Below, piece after piece: positions 1 through 8,057 of a stretch of DNA of 11,224 nt. The translations under genes were made by a program, and so were the position numbers. Under the pieces are notes generated by a model, which saw only the letters and a list, made by a program, of their open reading frames with translations, was not told where the DNA came from and ran no database searches. The DNA is from Coemansia sp. RSA 922 (lineage: Eukaryota; Kickxellomycota; Kickxellomycetes; Kickxellales; Kickxellaceae), in NCBI GenBank assembly GCA_027577415.1, contig JANBQS010000848.1, positions 1 to 11,224 of the forward strand. Reading direction: 5' to 3'. Every line of letters begins with the position of its first letter. The first letter of the stretch is position 1.

Positions 1-1530
1 CTACGAGAGCTATTGCTTGTATGTTCTGCTTGGCGACAAGTATCTTTTGAATTTTTGTGGAGAAAACTACAGATTAATATCAATGACCAGACCGTTTGTT
101 TGACTAGACCGAGATGGATAAAGAATAATGGACTACCCTATAACGCTCTACATCTGATCAGAGAGTTACATGTGAGTGTTTCCATGTCTAGTATTGCAAA
201 CGGCACAGCCAGTAAACTCTTAATGGAATATGTTGGTGATTTAAAGGGGTTTTCTATTGTAAACAAATTACATGTTACTGTTAGTGACTGTAAGAGCGAA
301 ATTCAAGGTGAGATAGCTGTTACTAATATTATCAAGTGTGCAAAGTTTCTAAAGTCATTGGTACCTTTGACAGCGGCAGTGAAATTGACGTGTTCTAGTG
401 AAGATGCAGTAGTGGCTACGGAGGAATCTGGAATAGAACTCCATGAAGAAGAGTATCTAAGGTTGTTTGCAAATTCTATATATAAGGATATACAGTATGC
501 TATGCTAAACTTGAATAGCGTCGTTGTTAAACATTCAACTATTGACACTCTTCCGTTGCTTTCTAGGCTTGAACTAAATTGCCTAGTATCACCGACTATT
601 TATACTAGTTTAGTAACTAGGTCGTCGCCTGTGCTGCAATATCTTAGTATTGGTATAACTGATGCTACCACAATGCTATGTGATGGAATTGGTGGTAATG
701 TGGTTTACCCTAATTTACAATACTTGCAAATGTACTACTGCGATCGCGCACATCTTGGCGTAAACGCAGAGATGAGCGACTTGGTGGTATTCCCTGTACT
801 GAAATACGCAAAGATATCCTCGGCTTACCCATTTGCCGATGATGTATTGTTCCGTGGTAATAATGCCACATTGACCTATTTGAATATACCTGTTTGTAAG
901 GATATTGTGGAGATGCTATATAGAAGAAATGTGTTTGATAGCAAGCGCAAGGCCTTACAGACTGTGAATGTGAGTAAGATTGTTGGAAATGAGGATCTTT
1001 CTCTTGTCTCTGATACTATTATAAACAAGTTCTTGGGTTGTTTGTCACATAGTGCAAAATACTTGGCATTACCACCATCGCTATTGACTAGTATTCTAGT
1101 AGCACAAAACAGTGGCTGTTTAAATAACGTTCAAGTATTTGATATGAGCTCTGGAGGATTGTCTTTTTATAACGTATTGTGCTTGCTGAAATTATTTCCA
1201 GTCTTGACTAAACTCCGATGCAGTATCGAAAGCCTGGGCTCAGAACTAGGACACATTACCGAGGACAAATTACCTGACCATATAGCTACTTATAGTGGGG
1301 TTGGAAGAAATTTGCAAATCTGGTGTATGGCTGGTTATAGTGGACAGTCTAGTGAGGATTTGTTGAATTATATTTTGCTACTGGGTCTGGCATGTCCAAA
1401 GTTTTGTAGGGCTGATGTGTATTTGGATTTGATTCCTGATTATAATAATAGCCTTGCTAATGCGCTTCAGAGTGGCCCGTTTAGCAAATACGCGTCAAGA
1501 CTCAATAGACTTTTTACGCGCAATCTATAA
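1..1530 (+). CDS. Gene A: F-box/LRR-like family protein, 5' end cut by window edge
   Basis: The frame is open from base 1 (visible start Leu-Arg-Glu-Leu) to TAA at 1528-1530, giving 509 visible residues. No ATG start is in view: alignment with gene B places visible Cys8 at B's Cys48, so about 40 residues (120 bp) lie beyond the left edge and the full protein would be near 549 residues. Visible residues 4-22 (LLLVCSAWRQVSFEFLWRK) look like the second half of an F-box. A leucine-rich middle follows, with strands such as LHVSVSM and LSRLELNCL. The family core PFADDVLFRG is at bases 829-858. The C-terminal block has TEDKLPDHIATY and ends YASRLNRLF. By analogy with F-box/LRR proteins it could be a substrate adaptor of an SCF ubiquitin ligase; this is inference, since the F-box is divergent and only half visible. 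It lies 267 bp upstream of its closest paralogue, gene B, on the same strand. Confidence 0.85.
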   Translation, partial: LRELLLVCSAWRQVSFEFLWRKLQININDQTVCLTRPRWIKNNGLPYNALHLIRELHVSVSMSSIANGTASKLLMEYVGDLKGFSIVNKLHVTVSDCKSEIQGEIAVTNIIKCAKFLKSLVPLTAAVKLTCSSEDAVVATEESGIELHEEEYLRLFANSIYKDIQYAMLNLNSVVVKHSTIDTLPLLSRLELNCLVSPTIYTSLVTRSSPVLQYLSIGITDATTMLCDGIGGNVVYPNLQYLQMYYCDRAHLGVNAEMSDLVVFPVLKYAKISSAYPFADDVLFRGNNATLTYLNIPVCKDIVEMLYRRNVFDSKRKALQTVNVSKIVGNEDLSLVSDTIINKFLGCLSHSAKYLALPPSLLTSILVAQNSGCLNNVQVFDMSSGGLSFYNVLCLLKLFPVLTKLRCSIESLGSELGHITEDKLPDHIATYSGVGRNLQIWCMAGYSGQSSEDLLNYILLLGLACPKFCRADVYLDLIPDYNNSLANALQSGPFSKYASRLNRLFTRNL

Positions 1531-1670
1531 GTAGCATATTTTATACTCTAACCACTTTACTTTTTGACATACCTAAATAACAAGATTTTTTTTTACTATT
1601 GATGGATTATTGTCTTTTTGTTTCTTTTTTTGCCTGGCAAAAAGGGTGGGGGAGAGCTAAAGAAAGGAAT

Positions 1671-1785
1671 CTTTATACCTTTAAAGAAAAATAAAAGGGC
1701 TCTTTTCTTTTGTTGTCACACTTTCTTTCTTCTAGCTAGCACTACTTTTATTTTATTTTTTCCTATTTCTCTATTATCTTTTCAC
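1671..1785 (+). promoter_or_regulatory. Putative promoter and pyrimidine-rich leader of gene B
   Basis: A TATA-like string (ctttatacct, 1671-1680) and an A-rich ATAAAAGGG string near 1691-1699 lie about 100-125 bp upstream of the ATG at 1798. They are followed by a strongly T/C-rich tract (about 1700-1785). Pyrimidine tracts just upstream of start codons are common in fungal promoters. The assignment rests on position and composition only. Confidence 0.35.
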
Positions 1786-1797
1786 GGTCTCATAAAC

Positions 1798-3453
1798 ATG
1801 TCCAAGTGTGTCTCGTTAGCACAAGCTCTTCCTTCTAATCTCTTGCACCTTATTATTAAATGGTCGGTGGTCAACTACAGGGTATCGAAGGACTGCGCAG
1901 AACGCCTCGATGACACCATAAAAGAGTTAATGTCTGTATGCACTAGTTGGCGACAAGCAGCCTTAGAACACGCTTGGAATAAGCTAAGCCTGAATATCGA
2001 CTCTATAAAGAATAGGGTTAGTATGGATTGTCCAACTTGGACAAAAGAATCCAAGCTACAACATGGTGCAGAAAACGCAGTAAGAAGGCTCCGAATAAGT
2101 GTCTCGCTGTCTAGTATTGTAAGTGGAGTTGCTCACGCTCTGCTCTCAGAGTTTGTGGGAAGCAGGAAGGGATTTCCTATTGTCTATAGGCTTACTCTCG
2201 CTATTACTAAAAATTCTACTAGATCTACCAGTGCAATGGATATTGCCACTTACAATGCTCTTGAATTTACTCGGCTACTAAAGTCGCATTGCTTTGCCAT
2301 GGAAACTGCAGAAATCTTGTGCACGGGCGGATCATGGTATGTCGATAAATTGGTTGAAAGTGTATTTGGCGTACTTTCAAACTCTCTGTGTATCGGTACC
2401 AAGTATTCAAATCTCGACCTTGGTGTGATTAATTTTAAGTGCATATCAACCATTGACACTTTTCCTTTGGTCACCACGCTAAACTTGCGCTGTGAGAATT
2501 TGCTGGATTTACGCGCTTCTCTGGTTCATAAATGCGCCAGTACGCTGATCAGCCTGAGCGTTGAATTTGGCAATTCATTGGTGCTGTTTTATGATTGTAA
2601 AGGTAATGCTATCGTCTACCCAAACATGCTGCACTTGCAATTACTTCAATGCGGCTTGAGTGGTTCACTGAAAAGAGTGGCTGTTCCGGACATTATTCCT
2701 TTTCGTAAATTGAAGAGCCTGAAGATACTGGCTCATTTTCCATATGCCGATGATGTGCTATTCCGTGGATATAGCGACTCGCTAGAATGCCTGACAATGA
2801 TCTTGGATGGAGATACAGCTACAATGCTAAGTGAATGTCATGAATTTGAAAACAAGTTTAAATATTTGAGAGAGATAGATATTCGTGGAGACTTTATTAA
2901 GAGCGACCTCTCAGTTGCTTCCGAGGCTACTAGACGCAGATTCATGAGCAAATTGGCAGGGGCTACTTGTAGTCTAAAACTATCAACAGCGATGCTATAT
3001 GGCAGCTTTAAGGATGCAGTACAGCAAGGTGGTTTTAATAACATCCAAGTACTGGACTGTTATACGCTGAAGCTGGCTTTATTTAAAGTAATGAACCTGC
3101 TCAAGACACTTCCTACACTTGTAAAGCTTTCTTGTATTATTAATGACCATAGCAGATCTTTTAGGCAGGCTGGTTACGGTCATCGACCCACGGACGTAAT
3201 TGCTAAATATGGCATATTGACAAGCCAGCTTCGTGTCTTTCACACGCACTTGGGCAAGGTTTCAAATCGTAACTGCGAAGCAGAGGATATAGCTCTTCTA
3301 GCTCTTGTATGTCCGAATCTTCAACTAATAGGGTCACTCCATGCTATTGATTCCGAGTTTTACGAGAGTATGGAAGAGCTGATTCACTCTGAAATTTATT
3401 GCAAATATGCCTCCCGACTTTGTAAACTTGTGTTTGGTAACGCACATTGCTAG
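1798..3453 (+). CDS. Gene B: F-box/LRR-like family protein, complete
   Basis: I chose the ATG at 1798 (context AAACATGTC, purine at -3), giving 551 residues and TAG at 3451-3453. The frame stays open upstream to 1618 but has no ATG there, and that extension lies in the T-rich leader. Residues 11-63 look F-box-like: Leu11-Pro12 opens a helix (LLHLIIKW), then VCTSWRQAALEHAWNKL at 47-63. The middle has repeated leucine-spaced strands (RRLRISVSL, YRLTLAI, TTLNLRC, LKSLKIL) consistent with irregular LRRs. The family core PYADDVLFRG is at residues 315-324 (bases 2740-2769), and the end has YASRLCKLVF. No signal peptide or membrane segment is evident in the 551-residue form. Gene A is the closest paralogue in the window. 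A role as an SCF ubiquitin-ligase adaptor is inferred from architecture, not shown. Confidence 0.88.
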   Translation: MSKCVSLAQALPSNLLHLIIKWSVVNYRVSKDCAERLDDTIKELMSVCTSWRQAALEHAWNKLSLNIDSIKNRVSMDCPTWTKESKLQHGAENAVRRLRISVSLSSIVSGVAHALLSEFVGSRKGFPIVYRLTLAITKNSTRSTSAMDIATYNALEFTRLLKSHCFAMETAEILCTGGSWYVDKLVESVFGVLSNSLCIGTKYSNLDLGVINFKCISTIDTFPLVTTLNLRCENLLDLRASLVHKCASTLISLSVEFGNSLVLFYDCKGNAIVYPNMLHLQLLQCGLSGSLKRVAVPDIIPFRKLKSLKILAHFPYADDVLFRGYSDSLECLTMILDGDTATMLSECHEFENKFKYLREIDIRGDFIKSDLSVASEATRRRFMSKLAGATCSLKLSTAMLYGSFKDAVQQGGFNNIQVLDCYTLKLALFKVMNLLKTLPTLVKLSCIINDHSRSFRQAGYGHRPTDVIAKYGILTSQLRVFHTHLGKVSNRNCEAEDIALLALVCPNLQLIGSLHAIDSEFYESMEELIHSEIYCKYASRLCKLVFGNAHC

Positions 3454-3461
3454 CCGATGAT

Positions 3462-3502
3462 CTGCTATTGTATTTTTTGATAGCAGGCCAGTTTTTTTTT
3501 TT
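3462..3502 (+). terminator. Hairpin plus T11 tract just downstream of gene B
   Basis: A perfect 7-bp inverted repeat, CTGCTAT (3462-3468) and ATAGCAG (3480-3486), with an 11-nt loop, starts 9 bp after gene B's stop. A run of 11 T follows at 3492-3502. It resembles a bacterial intrinsic terminator, but this DNA looks eukaryotic, where RNA polymerase II does not terminate this way. It may be chance or part of 3'-end formation in the short space between convergent genes B and C. Confidence 0.3.
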
Positions 3503-3560
3503 ACGTTAGCAATTTAGTAATATTTCATGGTATCTTATATTGTTGTTGTGTGGCTCTTCA

Positions 3561-3566
3561 TTTATT
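3561..3566 (-). terminator. Candidate polyadenylation signal of gene C
   Basis: AATAAA on the minus strand (TTTATT on plus) lies 23 nt beyond gene C's stop codon. Its sequence and position fit a poly(A) signal, although fungal signals are degenerate. Confidence 0.4.
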
Positions 3567-3588
3567 ATCCAACCAATACATAAACAGA

Positions 3589-5283
3589 TTACTTTTTCTT
3601 CTTGTGGCTAACCAAAAGACGCTTCAGGCGTGGAGCATACTGTTCGAAGCGAGGCATATAAATTTGCCGCTCTAGTATTTCCATGAACAACTGAGAACGG
3701 GTGTACCTCACCGCCGCATGGTCAAAGTTGGGGCAAATTAGCGCCAGTAACAGTACGGATATTACTACCTGCATAGGATAATCCGCACTAGACAGATGCC
3801 AGCACCGGAATCGCTCTCCCATTGGCGCGTATTTTTCCCGTAAATACTCGGGAAGCTTTTCCTCAGTAATACCTTGGGGAAGTACGACGATACCTGAAGA
3901 CGCGGTGTGCAAATCTGAAAGTAGTGGAAGCGACTTGACCAGAGTAACTACATCCCAGATCGACGAACTCGTCTTGGGCATACACAAGTACTGTATATTG
4001 CTGTCGCTGCCCAATAGCGGAATATTTTGCGTAATGACTTTGTCCATGAATCCATCTGCGACAATGCTTCGAACAGGTGCACCTGGCGCGATGCCATATC
4101 CAAATTTCAAGTAAGCGGTGGCTTCGACAAGCTCGTCGGGATAAAATGCAAAAGGCAAATGGATGGCGACATACAGAACTTTGGGGTGGCTGGTACTTGT
4201 GAACACGTTGTGCCTTGTGAGAAGCGTGACAAACTCGGAGGTCAAACTCAGCGAAAGATACTTTAAAGTGGCGCCATTGCCTCTGAAAAGCACGTCGTCG
4301 CCAAATGGGTGGCCTGAACCCAAGACAAGGCGCTGCAAATTCGGAAAAGGCACAGCGCCCTTGAAGTTGGGCCTCTGCAAGACAACAGAGTCGCTGCGAA
4401 ACCACATTGTCAAAGTGCGCGCACGCGGATACTCGACATGCTCGCCGTCATCAGGGTCCCGAATAAGCCCAGAAATGTCTACGTCACCACGAGAACAGAT
4501 TCCAATGGTTTGAAGCGTCAGAGCATTGAGCCGCACGAGTTGCGTAATCTGACTGGCGTCTTTTCTTATTTCGAACTCGATGCATGCTAGCTTACAGAAA
4601 GGCACCGGATCCGGGCTTTTGAAAAGTTCATCACAGTCATCGGTGAAAAAAGTCGTATCGGTAAGCTCGGACAGTTTCGAAACCAAAAAACGCATGTGTT
4701 TGCCCGAGCCTGGAGCCGAATCTCCGCTCTTATATGAGATACCCAGATATATTTTGCTGACTCGTGGCGACATCTCCTTGATTCGCTTTATAAACGCCGA
4801 GGTATTAGCATCTGCTCCAGGATAAGTATACTCGGGTTCCCCAGCATATGTACGACAGACAACAAGCTCGAATGTGAGCTTGCGAGCCTGCGGAAATGCG
4901 CAACCATCGTATGGCCTGGCCGACAGTAGCCGAAGCGCATGACCTTCACAGATATCATTGATGTATACCCGGATAAAAATCTCTCTGGCCAACAGATGGT
5001 GTGTGCTGTTGGAGTTGTTGGCACGCGTAGTCCACGAGCACTCCTCAATGTCAACTTTGTCCGTCCTCACAAACAAGTGCAGCCTAAAGTCACGGCAATA
5101 TAGTGGTAATGCAATAGCACGGAAGTTGCAACACACGCTCATGAGTGGCACTAGCAGCCGCTTATACTCGACTGAGTTGGATGTCACACCGCTAAGCTGC
5201 AAGCGGCTGCTTCCAGCGACATGGTTGACTACAAGCTGGACTACGTGAGGCGGGAGAAGCTGAAATGGTGAAAAGGTGCGCAT
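3589..5283 (-). CDS. Gene C: F-box/LRR-like family protein, complete
   Basis: This reads from ATG (complement of 5281-5283, A at -3) to TAA (complement of 3589-3591), 564 residues. The N-terminus MRTFSPFQLLPPHVVQLVV, with Leu10-Pro11, is an F-box-like first helix. VCCNFRAIALPLYCRDFRL follows at about 51-69, where gene B has V-C-x-x-W-R. Next comes the segment PYDGCAFPQARKLTFEL and a leucine-rich middle. The core PFGDDVLFRG is at residues 326-335 (4279-4308), and the C-terminal block has PQGITEEKLPEYLREKYAPM, LLLALICPNF and YAPRLKRLL. The protein ends in a short lysine tail. It is convergent with gene B (135 bp apart) and divergent from gene D. By eye its GC content is higher than that of genes A and B. 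It belongs to the same subfamily as D and E. A ubiquitin-ligase adaptor role is inferred only. Confidence 0.88.
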   Translation of the reverse strand: MRTFSPFQLLPPHVVQLVVNHVAGSSRLQLSGVTSNSVEYKRLLVPLMSVCCNFRAIALPLYCRDFRLHLFVRTDKVDIEECSWTTRANNSNSTHHLLAREIFIRVYINDICEGHALRLLSARPYDGCAFPQARKLTFELVVCRTYAGEPEYTYPGADANTSAFIKRIKEMSPRVSKIYLGISYKSGDSAPGSGKHMRFLVSKLSELTDTTFFTDDCDELFKSPDPVPFCKLACIEFEIRKDASQITQLVRLNALTLQTIGICSRGDVDISGLIRDPDDGEHVEYPRARTLTMWFRSDSVVLQRPNFKGAVPFPNLQRLVLGSGHPFGDDVLFRGNGATLKYLSLSLTSEFVTLLTRHNVFTSTSHPKVLYVAIHLPFAFYPDELVEATAYLKFGYGIAPGAPVRSIVADGFMDKVITQNIPLLGSDSNIQYLCMPKTSSSIWDVVTLVKSLPLLSDLHTASSGIVVLPQGITEEKLPEYLREKYAPMGERFRCWHLSSADYPMQVVISVLLLALICPNFDHAAVRYTRSQLFMEILERQIYMPRFEQYAPRLKRLLVSHKKKK

Positions 5284-6138
5284 TTTTTAGGTCAGTCTTA
5301 AAGATGCAAAAAGAACTAATAATAAAATAGGTGGAAAAGAAGAAGAGAAGGGTTGTTGGCTCTATTGTCTTTCAGTATTCCTTTGCTGCGGAGCACACAA
5401 CAACTGCTTGCGTCATAAATCAATCAGGAATGACTGATTAAAAAGCCACATTTACTAATTGCTTTAGAGGCGATTCGTTGAATATGGCTAAAAGTCAGCT
5501 CCCGTAAATAAACTGGTATTGTATTGGTCACGGTGTACCGGCTTTATTGGGTCCTTTAACGACAGTTTTTAAACCAATGTGGGCACCTTGACACATGATC
5601 CACGCTTTCACTTGAATTGCCGTCATAAATACTCTGGTATATCAACTCTTTTTGGTTAAATCCGACTCTCCGTAGCCCCAGCTCTATAACTAAATCTTGC
5701 TAGCCTTGCCTTCCTTGTTAACACTACAGCAATATATTGCCTATTGATCTATTTCCTATCCTACTTCCAAACTCACAAACCATCCTACTCTGACATATGT
5801 GGACTCTTTGACTGATACTTAGCACCATTATGCGTGTCTGTAACATGCTCAACAAAGGAAACTCACGAGTATGAACTGCTGCTTCGGTTCTACATTTGTC
5901 CAGATCAAGATCCTAAAATGATTGGTAGTCGATGTAGCCAATATCATAAGGCAAAAAGTTCAAAACACTTGGTCGACTCTATTGGCAAAATTTGCGGACA
6001 CATGCAACATGCACAAGGATGCATTGCTGTCGGTGTCACGGATCCCTGCAATACACACATGGTGTCGTTGGGCGACATTCTACTCTTTGGTTTTCATTCC
6101 TACACTTTTTAATTTCCCTTATTTTTATCATATTAGCA
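5284..6138. other. Divergent intergenic region between genes C and D
   Basis: These 855 bp separate the start codons of two divergently transcribed paralogues and so should hold both promoters. A purine-rich stretch at about 5331-5359 reads as a CT-rich leader for gene C on the minus strand, and a T/C-rich stretch at about 6079-6130 precedes gene D. A 6-bp inverted repeat, AATCAG/CTGATT, lies at 5422-5439. Open frames in 5834-6197 have no family residues and no recognisable domain, so I do not call a gene here. Confidence 0.6.
5523..5578. promoter_or_regulatory. Cluster of three CCAAT motifs in the C/D divergent promoter
   Basis: ATTGG occurs at 5523-5527 and 5546-5550 and CCAAT at 5574-5578, three pentamers in 56 bp, about 240 bp from gene C's start and 560 bp from gene D's. 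CCAAT is the binding site of the fungal HAP/NF-Y complex, so a shared upstream element is plausible. Pentamers recur often by chance, so this is weak. Confidence 0.3.
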
Positions 6139-7827
6139 ATGTCTTCGATATCTCTATTTCAGTATCTTCCTCACCACATAATTCAGCTTATTATTAAATA
6201 TGTTGGGGGTAATATTTACGCGGATTCTGAGGGAGCCATAACTGGGGAAAAACAGCGCAAGGCTATGCTAAAGCCGCTGCTGGGGGTCTGCAGCAATTGT
6301 CGTGCCATAGCCCTTCCACTTTACTGCCTTAGCTTTACTATCGACTTTGCTAGCGCTCGACCTAGTGAGCCCAAAGGATATCGTCCATTTAGTGATTGCT
6401 CTGAGACTAGCTTGTCAGTGCACCGCCACTCAGCCTCTGCTCTTAATATTATTATAGACGAATGGGATGTTTACACGGGCGAGTCACTAAAACGGCTGTC
6501 AATTGAGCCTTACAACGACTTTGCATTTCCTATGGCTCGTATGGTAACTCTCTACTTTGATTCTATTATCTTTGACGAAAATAGCGTGACCAGTGCTATT
6601 TTTGTTGAAAGTAACATTACGGCGTTTGTTCGGCGGATCCGGCAGATGGTGCCCAAAGCCACCAAAGTTAGAGTGATTTATACTCCCCATTGTAGCCAGG
6701 CCAGAGGCACTCGATTTATCGGTACCTTGGTTTCCCAGCTCTTTCAACTATCCTCTCATGTCATGTACTTCCACAACTTTGGGGTGGACGTGCCCATACG
6801 ACTGCAGCTAGATATAATTCGCAACCTGGTCTCTTTGGATTTTATGATCGATAGCTATACATGTCCATCAATTCAGCTGGTGCGGCATAACGCACCAACG
6901 TTGCAAAGCTTACTGCTTGTATCTGATTGTGTCGCCGACCTAGCCGGTCTCATCCAGCGCCCCGATGGTAGTTACGTCACGTACCCACACCTACGCAGCC
7001 TAGAGTTGCGTGATGACTCTGATGACTATACACCAGAGCGAATAGCCGTTAAGGGAGTTGTACCGTTTCCCCGTCTTCAATGTATTTGCTTGTATAGCTG
7101 TTATCCGTTTTGCGACGACGTACTTTTCAGGGGCAATTCCAGTACCCTTGAGCACTTGGAGTTGTTTATGAGCGACCTGCTGGTTTCCGTTATTTTCGAC
7201 CACAACGTTTTCACGCCGACCAGTCACCCAAATTTGCGGCGCGTCGTAACCAAGTATCCACCAGAGGAATACCCAAGTCAATTTGATACGCCTGCTGATG
7301 CCCTGCAGTTTATGCTTAGCATTGGCTCGGGAGCACCGGTGCGAGAGGTTGAGGGAGATCATTTAAGTTCCGAGCTAGTCCCAGCACTCTTATCGACTTT
7401 GAACTACGCCTCCATCCGAGCTCTGACATTGCCTTTCCCCCTCCTGGAGCTCCTGGATATTGTTGCTTTGGTTAGAGCATTACCAGCTCTATCTACTCTG
7501 CGTACCTTGCCTCCAATTTTTGGGCCAATCCCCAATCATGTCGATATGGATGATCTACCCACGTACATTACGGCGACTTACGCTCCGGATGGTAGAAGGT
7601 TGCAATACTGGAATTATCAGCCAGGCCCACCCCTCTATCGTGCAGAGCATGCTACGTGTATGCTATTGTTGGCGCTGGCGTACCCGGATTATACATATAT
7701 TGGTATTTTTGGGGGCGAAGCTAAAGGATTCAGAGAAGAGCTAGAGGCCGCCATAGCTTCGAATATATTCAAGCCGTACGCCCCACGTCTACAGGATTTC
7801 ATGTGTCGCAGCGTGGAATACTTTTGA
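6139..7827 (+). CDS. Gene D: F-box/LRR-like family protein, complete
   Basis: I chose the ATG at 6139 (context TTAGCAATGTC, purine at -3), giving 562 residues to TGA at 7825-7827. The N-terminus then aligns with gene C's (Leu10-Pro11 in both). The frame is open back to 5992 without an ATG. Residues 10-21 (LPHHIIQLIIKY) and the later VCSNCRAIALPLYC form the F-box-like region. An extra charged insert (GEKQRKAMLK) sits between them, where gene C has SVEYKRLLVP. Next come WDVYTG, PYNDFAFPMARMVTLYF and a leucine-rich middle (TLQSLLLV, LRSLELR, TLEHLELF). The core PFCDDVLFRG is at residues 323-332 (7105-7134), and the C-terminus has DDLPTYITATYAPDG and YAPRLQDFM. It is a paralogue of C and of pseudogene E. 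SCF adaptor function is inferred from architecture. Confidence 0.88.
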   Translation: MSSISLFQYLPHHIIQLIIKYVGGNIYADSEGAITGEKQRKAMLKPLLGVCSNCRAIALPLYCLSFTIDFASARPSEPKGYRPFSDCSETSLSVHRHSASALNIIIDEWDVYTGESLKRLSIEPYNDFAFPMARMVTLYFDSIIFDENSVTSAIFVESNITAFVRRIRQMVPKATKVRVIYTPHCSQARGTRFIGTLVSQLFQLSSHVMYFHNFGVDVPIRLQLDIIRNLVSLDFMIDSYTCPSIQLVRHNAPTLQSLLLVSDCVADLAGLIQRPDGSYVTYPHLRSLELRDDSDDYTPERIAVKGVVPFPRLQCICLYSCYPFCDDVLFRGNSSTLEHLELFMSDLLVSVIFDHNVFTPTSHPNLRRVVTKYPPEEYPSQFDTPADALQFMLSIGSGAPVREVEGDHLSSELVPALLSTLNYASIRALTLPFPLLELLDIVALVRALPALSTLRTLPPIFGPIPNHVDMDDLPTYITATYAPDGRRLQYWNYQPGPPLYRAEHATCMLLLALAYPDYTYIGIFGGEAKGFREELEAAIASNIFKPYAPRLQDFMCRSVEYF

Positions 7828-7890
7828 CTCTCTCTAGTGACACTAATATACTATCTATATGCTCTATTTTTTGCTACATCTGACAAGTAA

Positions 7891-7916
7891 ATTAAAGGCG
7901 ACAACTTGAGATTAAA
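7891..7916 (+). terminator. Candidate polyadenylation region of gene D
   Basis: Two ATTAAA variants of the poly(A) signal, at 7891-7896 and 7911-7916, lie 64-90 nt past gene D's stop. This is a weak call based on motif and position only. Confidence 0.3.
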
Positions 7917-7992
7917 AACATTAACGGCTTTACTTGCCCTAAGGTTTGGCCTTATGACACGAGAGACATTCAATAATTACTGGCAGAATATA

Positions 7993-7998
7993 TTTATT
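7993..7998 (-). terminator. Candidate polyadenylation signal of the 228-residue gene
   Basis: AATAAA on the minus strand lies about 60 nt beyond the stop codon of the 8058-8744 gene, in the 230-bp space where that gene and gene D converge. Confidence 0.4.
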
Positions 7999-8057
7999 GC
8001 TTAAGGTGCCGAGATGTTTCCAGAGACAAAGACTGTATATCATGCTCCTACAGAATT

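Noticed and set aside
1715..1740. 3' splice-site-like tract (tttctttcttctag) before gene B
   Set aside because: No convincing paired 5' splice site or branch point; the tract fits the general T/C-rich leader.
3863..4405. Long alternative minus-strand frame (180 codons) inside gene C
   Set aside because: Cys/Arg/His-rich shadow of gene C in another frame; gene C carries the conserved family blocks.
5422..5439. Inverted repeat AATCAG/CTGATT
   Set aside because: Six-base arms in AT-rich DNA are expected by chance and nothing flanks it to suggest a mobile element or operator.
5834..6197. Overlapping open frames of about 90 codons upstream of gene D
   Set aside because: No domain, no family residues, and they run into gene D in other frames; more likely promoter or leader sequence.
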